Source: an uncultured Collinsella sp.
Lineage (GTDB): Bacteria; Actinomycetota; Coriobacteriia; Coriobacteriales; Coriobacteriaceae
DNA length: 15,744 nucleotides
Direction of reading: 5' to 3'
Assembly: GCA_902490365.1 (NCBI GenBank)
Contig: CABUDQ010000046.1
Span: 1-15,744 of the forward strand
Part shown: piece by piece, positions 1 through 7,646 of the stretch
Numbering within the stretch: the first letter of the stretch is position 1
How the letters are laid out: each line of letters opens with the position of its first letter
Translations under genes and position numbers: made by a program
Notes under the pieces: model-generated
What the model saw: only the letters and a program-made list of their open reading frames with translations
The model's database searches: none
Told to the model about the DNA's origin: nothing

Positions 1-49
1 TACCGCTACGCTGTGCTGCGAATGTCCGCCCGCGATGAGAGGAAGCACC

Positions 50-799
50 ATGTTGCTCGAGGGCAAAAAAGCAATCATCACCGGAGGCACACGCGGTATC
101 GGCTATGCCATCGCCTGCCGTTTTATCGAGGAAGGCGCTGCCGTCACCGTCTTTGGCTCGCGCCAGGAGACTGCCGACGCGGCCGTTGAGAAGCTGGCAG
201 CCGCCTATCCCGACGCCAAGGTCTGGGGCCGCTCCTGCGACCTCACCTCGCTCGAGGCCGTGACCGGGGCCTTTACCCGGGCTGCAGCCGACATGGGCGG
301 CTTGGACACGGTCGTCAACAATGCCGGCATCTCCCAGCGCTCACCCCTTTTGGACTACACGGCCGAGGAGTTCGCCAAGGTCATGGACCTCAACGTCGTC
401 GCCGTCTTTAATGGCCACCAGGCTGCCGCCAAGATCATGACCGAAGCCGGCCACGGCGGCACCATCACCACCACGAGCTCGATGGTCGCTAAGTACGGTC
501 AGCCCTCCGGCGTTGGCTATCCCACGTCCAAGTTCGCCGTCAACGGCATGGTCCAGTCGCTCTCGCGCGAGCTCGCTCCCATAGGCATTCGCGTCAATGC
601 CGTAGCACCTGGTGTAACTAAAACCGACATGGTCGCCAACCTGCCCGAAGAGATCATCAAGCCCATCATCGCCACCATTCCGCTGGGTCGCATGGGCGAG
701 CCCGAGGATGTCGCCAACGCCTTTGTTTTCCTGGCGAGCGATATGTCCTCCTACGTCACGGGCGCCGTGCTCCCCGTCGACGGAGCTGCCCGCTCTTAA
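50..799 (+). CDS. Short-chain dehydrogenase/reductase (SDR), FabG-like
   Basis: NAD(P)-dependent oxidoreductase of the classical SDR family, 249 residues, the usual length for this family. Seen directly: the cofactor-binding glycine motif TGGTRGIG at residues 11-18, the structural NNAG motif at 90-93, and the catalytic triad Ser144, Tyr157 and Lys161 in the YxxxK arrangement. The C-terminal PVDGA end is also typical. The ATG at 50 is chosen because GAGAGGA lies 6-7 bases upstream; an in-frame ATG at 35 would put that site inside the gene. The substrate cannot be read from sequence: 3-oxoacyl-ACP reductase, sugar or polyol dehydrogenase and hydroxysteroid dehydrogenase all share this fold. In frame 3 a TGA at 36-38 could be the end of an upstream gene, but too little sequence is present to tell. 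A strong hairpin follows 43 bases after the stop, so this is probably the last gene of its transcript. Confidence 0.9.
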   Translation: MLLEGKKAIITGGTRGIGYAIACRFIEEGAAVTVFGSRQETADAAVEKLAAAYPDAKVWGRSCDLTSLEAVTGAFTRAAADMGGLDTVVNNAGISQRSPLLDYTAEEFAKVMDLNVVAVFNGHQAAAKIMTEAGHGGTITTTSSMVAKYGQPSGVGYPTSKFAVNGMVQSLSRELAPIGIRVNAVAPGVTKTDMVANLPEEIIKPIIATIPLGRMGEPEDVANAFVFLASDMSSYVTGAVLPVDGAARS

Positions 800-841
800 G
801 GGACCACAAGCCTCAACTCCCAGCCTCAACATAGTCCAACA

Positions 842-890
842 AAGAAGGCGCGCCGCCCGCATCAATTGCAGGCAGCGCGCCTTCTTCTGT
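842..890 (+). terminator. Rho-independent terminator after the SDR gene
   Basis: Bases 842-853 (AAGAAGGCGCGC) are perfectly complementary to 875-886. The stem extends inward by 855-857 pairing with 871-873 past one mismatch, leaving a loop of about 13 bases. The 3' arm and tail are pyrimidine rich (CTTCTTCTGTT), but there is no clean T-run, so termination may be less than complete. It lies 43 bases after the SDR stop. Confidence 0.7.
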
Positions 891-897
891 TATGAAA

Positions 898-972
898 GGG
901 AAACTATGTCCCAGTATTTCGGATCAGAACGGGGCCCGGTCCCCCAGGACCTCCTTGCGGAAACTGCGTCCC
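898..972. repeat. Paired 14-bp direct repeats in an intergenic block
   Basis: GGAAACTATGTCCC (899-912) and GGAAACTGCGTCCC (959-972) match at 12 of 14 positions and are spaced exactly 60 bases apart. The second copy also starts an inverted repeat, GCGTCCC at 966-972 against GGGACGC at 991-997. Between the copies lie GGGGCCC and an inverted GGTCC/GGACC. Nothing here resembles a known protein. This may be a dispersed intergenic repeat of the host, but that cannot be shown from one copy. Confidence 0.45.
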
Positions 973-992
973 GTTTCGGGTCTTTAAAGTGG

Positions 993-1018
993 GACGCGTC
1001 TTCCCCTAGGGAAGCGTC
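993..1018 (-). terminator. Possible terminator or hairpin after the antiporter gene
   Basis: Four bases beyond the stop of the minus-strand antiporter gene, TTCCC (1001-1005) pairs with GGGAA (1009-1013) around a CTA loop. GACGC (993-997) pairs with GCGTC (1014-1018), with a three-base bulge between the two stems. On the minus strand the tail is CCCACTTTAAAG, only weakly U-rich. The position suits a terminator but the tail is poor. Confidence 0.4.
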
Positions 1019-1021
1019 TCG

Positions 1022-2584
1022 TTATTTGCCGTCGTCGTCTTGGGCTTCATCGCGCGCGTAGAGCTCCAGCATGCGGCGGCGGTATTCGCGCACGGCGAGC
1101 TTGGCGCGCTCCAGGCGGCGGCGCTCGCGCGGGGTAAGCTCGGACGGGTCGATCTCGTCTCCATAGGTCTTATCGGCAAGAAGATGCGCCGCGTCCACGA
1201 TGCGGGCATCGATGTGGCCGCTCGCCGCCTCGGCGGAAAGACGCTCGGCAATCGTATCGAGCGTAGGCAGGCCCTCGAATACGCGACCATGGCCATGCGA
1301 GGTCAGCAGCTCGTGCTCTCGTGCGAGCAGACTCGCCAAATCGTGATGGGCACGCAGGATATCGAGTGCCTCGGCAGGATGCTCGGCAACCTCTGCCACG
1401 GCGGCGACCGGCGCGGCATCGACCACGCGGTAGAAGAGCTGCGCGAGCAGCGGCATCAAGAACACCGTGATGGCACCGGCGGCAACCATGACCGACGCAA
1501 CATCTTGCGACAGCGCGCCCGCGTTGACGGCCACGCTCGTCACGGCAACGATGATCGGCAGCGCCGTGGTGCAGTACAGGGCCACGGTAATGCGACCATA
1601 CGCCGACACATCGCGCGTCACAGGACAAATGCTCATAGAAATAAGAATGGGTACGGCACGAATAATCAACAACGCCACGATAAAGCCCACGAGCAGCCCG
1701 GGGCGCGACACCACGGCCGTCAGATCGATCTTTGCGCCCGACACGGTAAAGAACACCGGGATCAAAAAGCCGTAGGCCAGGCCGTCGAGCTTGGTCTCGA
1801 GCGTATGGTTGCCCTCGGGGATGATATAGCGCAGGACGAAGCCGGCGGCAAAAGCGCCCAACACGATATCGAGGCTAAAGATGGCGGAAAACGCCACGAG
1901 CGTGACCAAAATAAGCACCGTCAGGCGCACGAAGGTCTGCGACGTGGTATCGGCGCGCTCCTCGACAAACGCAAAGAAGCGGCTGCCGACGCGTTTGGAG
2001 CGGCTGGGGACCACGGCAAGCAGCACGCACACCACGGCAAACAGGCCCAAGATCAGCAGCGTCTCGATACCCGTACGGGCAGACAGCAGTACCGACATGG
2101 CGAGCACGGGGCCGAGCTCGCCCCACGTACCATAGGCGAGAATCGAATCACCGACGCGCGTTCCGGCAAGCAACCGCTCGCGCAAGATGGGCATGAGCGC
2201 TCCAAGCGCCGTCGAGGTCAAGGCGAGCGTCACGGCGATACCGTCGAAATGGCTGACCGAGAACCACGGGGTAAAGCGCACGGCAAGCCAGGCGATACAA
2301 AATGTAACAACCCACGTGGCCATACCGTAGCGCCCCTCGACGCCCGTGATGTTCTTGGGATCGATCTCAAAGCCTGCAAGCAGGAACAAAAATGCCAGAC
2401 CAAGCTCTGACACGAGCGAGACCTCGGCATCTACATGGATAACGCCGAGCATATGAGGTCCCAGCACCGCGCCGAACACGAGCAAAAAGACCGTTTCGGG
2501 AACGGGCTTTCCAGGAATCGCCGAGGCGATGAAAGGACTCGCAAAGGCCACGAGTGCAATGATGGCGAGTGAAACGAATGCCAT
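1022..2584 (-). CDS. Cation:proton antiporter (CPA2 / Kef-NhaP type)
   Basis: Integral membrane exchanger of monovalent cations (Na+ or K+) for protons, 520 residues. Seen directly: about twelve hydrophobic segments fill residues 1-385. Typical family landmarks are FLLAGFEID after the third or fourth helix, the unwound-helix stretch LTSTALGALMPILRE, then LGAFAAGFVLRYI and YGFLIPVFFTVSGAKIDL. Residues from about 390 to the end are hydrophilic and charged, with a basic patch RERRRLERAKLAVREYRRR. There is no recognisable RCK/TrkA-N nucleotide-binding domain, so it is not a standard KefB or KefC. The ATG at 2584 is preceded on its own strand by GAGAAAGG seven bases away. It is a single-gene unit, divergent from purL, with 184 bases between the two starts. 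Ion specificity cannot be read from sequence. Confidence 0.88.
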   Translation of the reverse strand: MAFVSLAIIALVAFASPFIASAIPGKPVPETVFLLVFGAVLGPHMLGVIHVDAEVSLVSELGLAFLFLLAGFEIDPKNITGVEGRYGMATWVVTFCIAWLAVRFTPWFSVSHFDGIAVTLALTSTALGALMPILRERLLAGTRVGDSILAYGTWGELGPVLAMSVLLSARTGIETLLILGLFAVVCVLLAVVPSRSKRVGSRFFAFVEERADTTSQTFVRLTVLILVTLVAFSAIFSLDIVLGAFAAGFVLRYIIPEGNHTLETKLDGLAYGFLIPVFFTVSGAKIDLTAVVSRPGLLVGFIVALLIIRAVPILISMSICPVTRDVSAYGRITVALYCTTALPIIVAVTSVAVNAGALSQDVASVMVAAGAITVFLMPLLAQLFYRVVDAAPVAAVAEVAEHPAEALDILRAHHDLASLLAREHELLTSHGHGRVFEGLPTLDTIAERLSAEAASGHIDARIVDAAHLLADKTYGDEIDPSELTPRERRRLERAKLAVREYRRRMLELYARDEAQDDDGK

Positions 2585-2768
2585 GTGATGCCTTTCTCTT
2601 GTTTGCGCTTCACTGTAGCACCCTCGCCGTCCTCAACGCGCCGCGAGCTGTCGTATCATAGTGAGGTTTACAAACATGTGGCTCAAGGCGACCGCGAGGC
2701 TTGCCCCGCAAACCGACCGCTGCCGCATACCGTACCGTACGCCCAACCGATCAGGAAGGCAGGAACCA

Positions 2769-5700
2769 ATGGTCTCTCGTATCTACGTGGAGAAGAAACC
2801 CGGGTTCGACGTCGAGGCTCAGCAGCTCAAGGGCGAGCTGACCGAGATTCTCGGCATCAAGGGCATCGAGGCCCTGAGGATCATCAACCGCTACGACGTC
2901 GAGGGCATCGATGAGGAGCTGTTCCGCTCCTGCGTGCCGACCGTCTTTAGCGAGCCCCAGGTCGATGTGACCTACGACGAGCTCCCCGCAAGCGATGGCG
3001 CCGTCTTTGCCGTCGAATTCCTGCCTGGCCAGTTTGACCAGCGCGCCGACTCCGCCAGCGAGTGCGTGCAGCTCATCAGCCAGGGCGAGCGCCCCGCCGT
3101 ACGCTCCGCCAAGGTCTATATGATCTCTGGCGCCCTGGACGAGGCCGCCATCGAGGCCATCAAGCACTACGTGGTGAACCCCGTCGAGGCCCGCATCGCC
3201 TCGCTCGACCTACCCGAGACGCTGCACATGGAGACCCCCGAGCCTGCGCCTGTCGAGGTGCTTGACGGCTTCCGCGAGCTCGACGAGGCCGGCCTTGCCG
3301 CCTTTATCTCCGATCGCGGCCTTGCCATGGACGAGGCGGACATCGCCTTCTGCCAGCAGTACTTCCGCGATGAAGATCGCGACCCCACCATCACCGAGAT
3401 CCGCGTAATCGACACCTATTGGTCCGACCACTGCCGCCACACCACCTTCGGCACCGTCCTGGATGACGTGACAATCGACGACGCCGTGGTGCAGCAGGCC
3501 TTCGACCGCTACATGGAGATGCGCCACGAGCTCGGTCGCGACGCCAAGCCCGTCTGCCTCATGGACATGGGCACCATCGGCGCCAAGTACCTTAAGAAGA
3601 CCGGCGTCATGACCGATGTCGACGAATCCGAGGAGATCAACGCCTGCACCGTCAAGGTGAAGGTCGATGTCGATGGCGAGGACCAGGACTGGCTGTTCCT
3701 CTTTAAGAACGAGACCCACAACCACCCGACCGAGATCGAGCCCTTCGGCGGTGCCGCCACCTGCGTGGGCGGCGCCATCCGCGACCCGCTCTCGGGCCGC
3801 AGCTACGTGTACCAGGCCATGCGCGTCACCGGCGCCGGCGACCCCACCGTCCCGGTTTCCGAGACGCTCGAGGGTAAGCTGCCGCAGCGCAAGCTCGTGA
3901 CCACTGCCGCCGCCGGCTACTCCAGCTACGGCAACCAGATCGGCCTTGCCACCGGTCAGGTCAACGAGCTCTATCACCCCGGCTATGTGGCCAAGCGCAT
4001 GGAGGTCGGCGCCGTCGTGGGCGCTACGCCGGCAAACCATGTGCGCCGCGAGTGCCCCGCCCCCACCGACAAGATCATCCTGCTGGGCGGCCGCACCGGC
4101 CGTGACGGCATCGGCGGTGCCACCGGCTCCTCCAAGACCCAGAACACCGAGTCCATCGAGACCTCGGGTGCCGAGGTCCAGAAGGGTAACGCCCCGGTTG
4201 AGCGCAAGTTGCAGCGTCTGTTCCGCCGCGGCGACGCCTGCCGTCTGATCAAGCGCTGCAATGACTTTGGCGCCGGCGGCGTCTCGGTCGCTGTGGGCGA
4301 GCTTGCCGACGGCCTGTACGTGGACCTGGACACCGTGACCAAGAAGTACGACGGCTTGGACGGCACCGAGCTCGCCATTTCCGAGTCCCAGGAGCGCATG
4401 GCCTGCGCCGTTGCCGACGGAGACGTCGAGGAGTTCATGGGCTACGCCGCCGAGGAGAACCTCGAGGCAACCGTTATCGCCGAGGTTACCGCCGAGCCGC
4501 GCATGCGCATGGCCTGGAACGGCGTCGCCATCGTCGACCTATCCCGCGAGTTTCTCAACTCTAACGGCGCGCCCAAGCACCAGGTCGCCCACGTGTGCGC
4601 CCGCAGCGTGTGGCAGCCCAGCTGGGCCGGCACCACGCTTGCCGAGCGCATGACCTCGCTTGTCACCGACCTCAACGTCGCCTCCAACAAGGGCCTTTCC
4701 GAGCGCTTCGACTCCACCATCGGCGCCGCAACCGTGCTTATGCCTTTCGGCGGCAAGACGCAGCTCACCCCGAGCTCGGCCATGGTCGCCAAGTTCCCCG
4801 TGGACGGCGAGACCACCACGGCAAGCGCCATGGCATGGGGCTTCAACCCCTACCTGATGGAGGCCGACCAGTTTGCTGGCGCCTACCTGTCCGTGGTCGA
4901 GTCCATCGCCAAGCTCGTGGCCGCCGGCTTTGAGCACAAGCGCGCCTACCTCTCCTTCCAGGAGTACTTCGAGCGCCTGCGTACCGAGGCCGAGCGCTGG
5001 GGCAAGCCCATGGCAGCCGTCCTGGGCGCCCTTATGGCCCAGGTCGATCTGGGTGCCGGTGCCATCGGCGGCAAGGACTCTATGAGCGGCTCGTTTGAGG
5101 ACGAGGCCGGTGAGCTCAACGTTCCGCCGACTCTGATCAGCTTCGCTGTGGCCGTGGGCCGCGCGGCGCGCGCCGTCTCCCCTGAGTTCAAGGGCCTGAC
5201 GCACCGCGTCGTCCGCATCGCCCCCGCCACCTATGGTGAGGACTACCGCCCCGACGCTCAGCAGCTGCTCGCCGCGTTTGACGCCGTCGAGGCGCTCACC
5301 GCTACCGGCGACGCCCTGGCCGTCTCCACGCCCGGCTACGGCTGCGGCGCCGAGAGCCTCTTTAAGATGTGCGTCGGCAACCAGATTGGCATCGAGCTTG
5401 CCGAGGACGTGGACGTGGAGAGCCTCTTCACCCCGCTCTACGGCAGCTTTATCGTCGAGCTCGCCGAGGACGCCGAGCTGCACGAGGTCGCCGACGGCGT
5501 TGTCGTCGAGCCCCTGGGCACCACCGTCGAGGGCTATGTCATCGACACCGGCTCCGAGGTCGTCGAGCTCGCTGGGCTCCAGGAGGCCTGGGAGAGCGGC
5601 ATCGAGGGCGTCTTTGCCTACCGCAGCGCCGGCGAGACCGCCGAGGTCGAGACCATCGACTTCCGCGCCAAGGACATCCACGTGTACGGCGGCGCCAAGA

Positions 5701-6515
5701 TCGCCCGCCCGCGCGTAATCATCCCCGTGTTCCCCGGCAACAACTGCGAGTACGATAGCGCCCGTGCCTTCCGCGCAGCCGGTGCCGAGACCGACACCTT
5801 CGTGATCAACAACCTCACGCCCGAGGCCGTCGCCGAGAGCACCCACGAGCTTGCCCGCCGCATCCGTGCAAGCCAGATTGTCATGATCCCCGGCGGCTTC
5901 TCGGGCGGTGACGAGCCCGACGGCTCCGCCAAGTTCATCACGGCGTTCTTCCGCGCTCCTGAGGTCACCGAGGCAGTCCGCGACCTGCTCAAGGCCCGTG
6001 ACGGCCTGATGCTGGGCATCTGCAACGGCTTCCAGGCCCTGATCAAGCTCGGCCTGGTGCCCTACGGTGACATCGTCGACGCCACGCCGGATGCACCCAC
6101 GCTGACGTTCAACACCATCGGTCGCCATCAGAGCCGCCTGGTGCGCACCCGCATCTCGTCCAACCTGTCCCCGTGGCTGTCGCAGTGCAGCCTCGACGAC
6201 CCCTACACCGTCGCCATCAGCCACGGCGAGGGCCGCTTTGTCGCCAACGACGAGGTGCTCGCCCAGCTGATCGCCAACGGCCAGGTCGCCACGCAGTACG
6301 TGGGCGAAGACGGCAAGCCGAGCATGGACCTTTCCGTCAACCCCAACGGCTCCGCACTTGCCATCGAGGGCATCACGAGCCCCGACGGCCGCGTCCTGGG
6401 CAAGATGGGCCATGCCGAGCGCCGCGGCGACAACCTGTACCGCAACGTGCCTGAGCATGTCCCCGGCGATAAGTTCATGCCGATCTTTGAGAGCGGCGTG
6501 GCCTACTTCGCTTAA
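2769..6515 (+). CDS. purL: Phosphoribosylformylglycinamidine synthase (long, single-chain PurL)
   Basis: Fourth step of de novo purine synthesis: FGAR + ATP + glutamine to FGAM, in the cytoplasm. The 1248 residues contain all parts of the single-chain enzyme: a PurS-like N-terminal region, a linker, the tandem synthetase domain and a C-terminal class I glutamine amidotransferase from about residue 980. Seen directly: YWSDHCRHTTF at 217-227, FKNETHNHP at 312-320, NDFGAGGVSVA from 498, and the amidotransferase nucleophile Cys1085 in LGICNGFQ. ISHGEGRF lies around His1152, and the triad partners His1215 and Glu1217 are in GHAER. No catalytic residue is missing. The ATG at 2769 has AGGAAGGCAGGA just upstream; an upstream in-frame start at 2661 would add 36 residues of unlikely sequence with no ribosome site. 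The overall pattern fits the clostridial-type long PurL family. No other purine genes flank it. Confidence 0.97.
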   Translation: MVSRIYVEKKPGFDVEAQQLKGELTEILGIKGIEALRIINRYDVEGIDEELFRSCVPTVFSEPQVDVTYDELPASDGAVFAVEFLPGQFDQRADSASECVQLISQGERPAVRSAKVYMISGALDEAAIEAIKHYVVNPVEARIASLDLPETLHMETPEPAPVEVLDGFRELDEAGLAAFISDRGLAMDEADIAFCQQYFRDEDRDPTITEIRVIDTYWSDHCRHTTFGTVLDDVTIDDAVVQQAFDRYMEMRHELGRDAKPVCLMDMGTIGAKYLKKTGVMTDVDESEEINACTVKVKVDVDGEDQDWLFLFKNETHNHPTEIEPFGGAATCVGGAIRDPLSGRSYVYQAMRVTGAGDPTVPVSETLEGKLPQRKLVTTAAAGYSSYGNQIGLATGQVNELYHPGYVAKRMEVGAVVGATPANHVRRECPAPTDKIILLGGRTGRDGIGGATGSSKTQNTESIETSGAEVQKGNAPVERKLQRLFRRGDACRLIKRCNDFGAGGVSVAVGELADGLYVDLDTVTKKYDGLDGTELAISESQERMACAVADGDVEEFMGYAAEENLEATVIAEVTAEPRMRMAWNGVAIVDLSREFLNSNGAPKHQVAHVCARSVWQPSWAGTTLAERMTSLVTDLNVASNKGLSERFDSTIGAATVLMPFGGKTQLTPSSAMVAKFPVDGETTTASAMAWGFNPYLMEADQFAGAYLSVVESIAKLVAAGFEHKRAYLSFQEYFERLRTEAERWGKPMAAVLGALMAQVDLGAGAIGGKDSMSGSFEDEAGELNVPPTLISFAVAVGRAARAVSPEFKGLTHRVVRIAPATYGEDYRPDAQQLLAAFDAVEALTATGDALAVSTPGYGCGAESLFKMCVGNQIGIELAEDVDVESLFTPLYGSFIVELAEDAELHEVADGVVVEPLGTTVEGYVIDTGSEVVELAGLQEAWESGIEGVFAYRSAGETAEVETIDFRAKDIHVYGGAKIARPRVIIPVFPGNNCEYDSARAFRAAGAETDTFVINNLTPEAVAESTHELARRIRASQIVMIPGGFSGGDEPDGSAKFITAFFRAPEVTEAVRDLLKARDGLMLGICNGFQALIKLGLVPYGDIVDATPDAPTLTFNTIGRHQSRLVRTRISSNLSPWLSQCSLDDPYTVAISHGEGRFVANDEVLAQLIANGQVATQYVGEDGKPSMDLSVNPNGSALAIEGITSPDGRVLGKMGHAERRGDNLYRNVPEHVPGDKFMPIFESGVAYFA

Positions 6516-6551
6516 TGCGTCCCATCGGGTACAATCCCCTCGGGTAACAAC

Positions 6552-6590
6552 ACCCGCCACCGGCACGCCCGGTGGCGGGTTCTTTTTTGC
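6552..6590 (+). terminator. Strong rho-independent terminator after purL
   Basis: A perfect 12-bp stem, ACCCGCCACCGG (6552-6563) with CCGGTGGCGGGT (6569-6580), closes a five-base loop. TCTTTTTTGC follows directly. It is a textbook intrinsic terminator 36 bases after the purL stop. Its T-tract ends only about 25 bases before the next start codon. Confidence 0.95.
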
Positions 6591-6613
6591 TTCGCGCATA
6601 CAGGAAGGACATC

Positions 6614-7548
6614 ATGGAAAGCCGCAAGCCGTATCTTGCCACCCTGCCCGGACTCATCCTGGGCTGCCTCGTCTGCTGCGCGCTCTGGGGGTCGGCTTTT
6701 CCCTGCATCAAGATCGGCTACGGCCTCTTTGGCATTTCCGCGCACGACAGCGCCTCGCAGCTGCTCTTCGCGGGTCTGCGCTTCACCCTTGCCGGCATGC
6801 TGGTCATTGTCGGCATGAGCGTGGCCCAGCGCCGTCCGCTCGTTCCGCAAGCGCGCGATATCAAGTCCATCCTCACGTTGTCGCTCTTCCAGACTATCGG
6901 GCAGTACTTCTTTTTCTACCTGGGACTCTCGCGCGCCAGCGCCATGTCGAGCTCCATCATCGAGGCCAGCGCCAACTTCTTGGCCATCCTCTTTGCCGCC
7001 CTGGCGTTTCACACCGAAAAGCTCGATGCGGCAAGGTGCTCGGCTGCGTACTGGGCTTTGCCGGCGTCGCGCTCGTCAACCTTTCGGGCGCGGACGGTAC
7101 CTTTGGCTTTACGCTCGACGGCGAGGGCTTTATCCTGGCCTCCACCGTCGCGGGTGCCCTTTCGACCTGCCTGATCGGCATCTTCTCGCGCGAGCACGAC
7201 GGCGTCTTGCTTGCCGGGTGGCAGTTCTTGGTCGGCGGCCTGGTCCTCACCGCCATCGGCTTTTTGATGGGCGGCACGCTCTCCCCCACAGCGATTGCCC
7301 CCGCCATCGCGCTCATCATCTACATGGCGCTTATCTCCGCGGTCGCGTACTCGCTGTGGTCGCGCCTGCTTGCCGTCAACCCCGTAAGCCGCGTTTCGGT
7401 CTTTGGCTTTATGAACCCAGTCTTTGGCGTGCTGCTGAGCGCGCTGCTGCTCGGCGAGGGCGCTGGCACGAGCCCCGTTACCGTCATCGTTGCCCTGCTG
7501 TTGGTCTGCGGCGGCATCATCATCGTCAACAAACCCAAAAAGGCCTAG
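6614..7548 (+). pseudogene. DMT superfamily (EamA-type) transporter, frameshifted
   Basis: Remnant or frameshifted copy of an EamA-domain transporter of small metabolites across the inner membrane. The first reading frame starts at ATG 6614, with AGGAAGG six bases upstream. It runs through LVCCALWGSAFPCIKIGYG and four to five membrane helices to about residue 138 (LAFHTEKLDA). The matching second half, from GKVLGCVLGFAGVALV through five more helices to the lysine-rich end NKPKKA, is in the next frame from about 7030 to the stop at 7546-7548. Adding one base at 7028-7031, for example making GCGGCAAG into GCGGGCAAG, would restore a single protein of 311 residues, the normal length for ten-helix EamA proteins. 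As written, the first frame ends at 7174 after 187 residues with a meaningless tail. No slippery heptamer is visible, so programmed frameshifting is unlikely. It is either a real one-base deletion or a sequencing error. Confidence 0.85.
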
Positions 7549-7621
7549 CGAGCTCACTTTTTTGAGAGGTTGTTCGCACACTTTAGCTTATTGGAGTACA
7601 TCGGTGAGCTGAGGGCCGCCA

Positions 7622-7646
7622 CGCACGCAAGCGTGCGCCCCTTTTT
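7622..7646 (+). terminator. Terminator after the DMT transporter
   Basis: CGCACG (7622-7627) pairs with CGTGCG (7632-7637) around a CAAG loop, followed by CCCCTTTTT. The 73-base stretch before it (7549-7621) holds only a distant inverted pair, AGCTCAC (7551-7557) and GTGAGCT (7604-7610), and no gene. The T-run is on the plus strand, so it most likely ends the transporter transcript. It also abuts the stop of the convergent GGDEF gene. Confidence 0.65.

Noticed and set aside
906..1061. 51-codon ORF as a real gene
   Set aside because: It crosses the repeat block and ends within the antisense of the antiporter gene; no family resemblance. Kept only as part of a finding.
1040..2410. 456-codon open frame on the plus strand opposite the antiporter
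   Set aside because: The product is an Arg/His/Gln-rich string with no membrane or fold signal; the minus strand reads as a standard antiporter.
2661..2768. Upstream in-frame start for purL
   Set aside because: The 36 added residues do not look like the start of PurL, and the strong ribosome site is at 2753-2764, just before ATG 2769.
2585..2768. Riboswitch or PurR box in the antiporter-purL intergenic region
   Set aside because: I could not find the conserved cores of a purine or PRPP riboswitch or a convincing PurR palindrome. A TATCAT at 2654-2659 could be a -10 but has no matching -35.
4539..6599. 686-codon open frame on the minus strand opposite purL
   Set aside because: It is a shadow of GC-rich codons in the real gene: its product is repetitive Ala/Gly/Asp/His with no domain, while the plus strand encodes conserved PurL motifs throughout.
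7010..7040. Programmed ribosomal frameshift in the transporter gene
   Set aside because: There is no slippery heptamer and no obvious downstream stimulatory structure; a missing base explains the data more simply.
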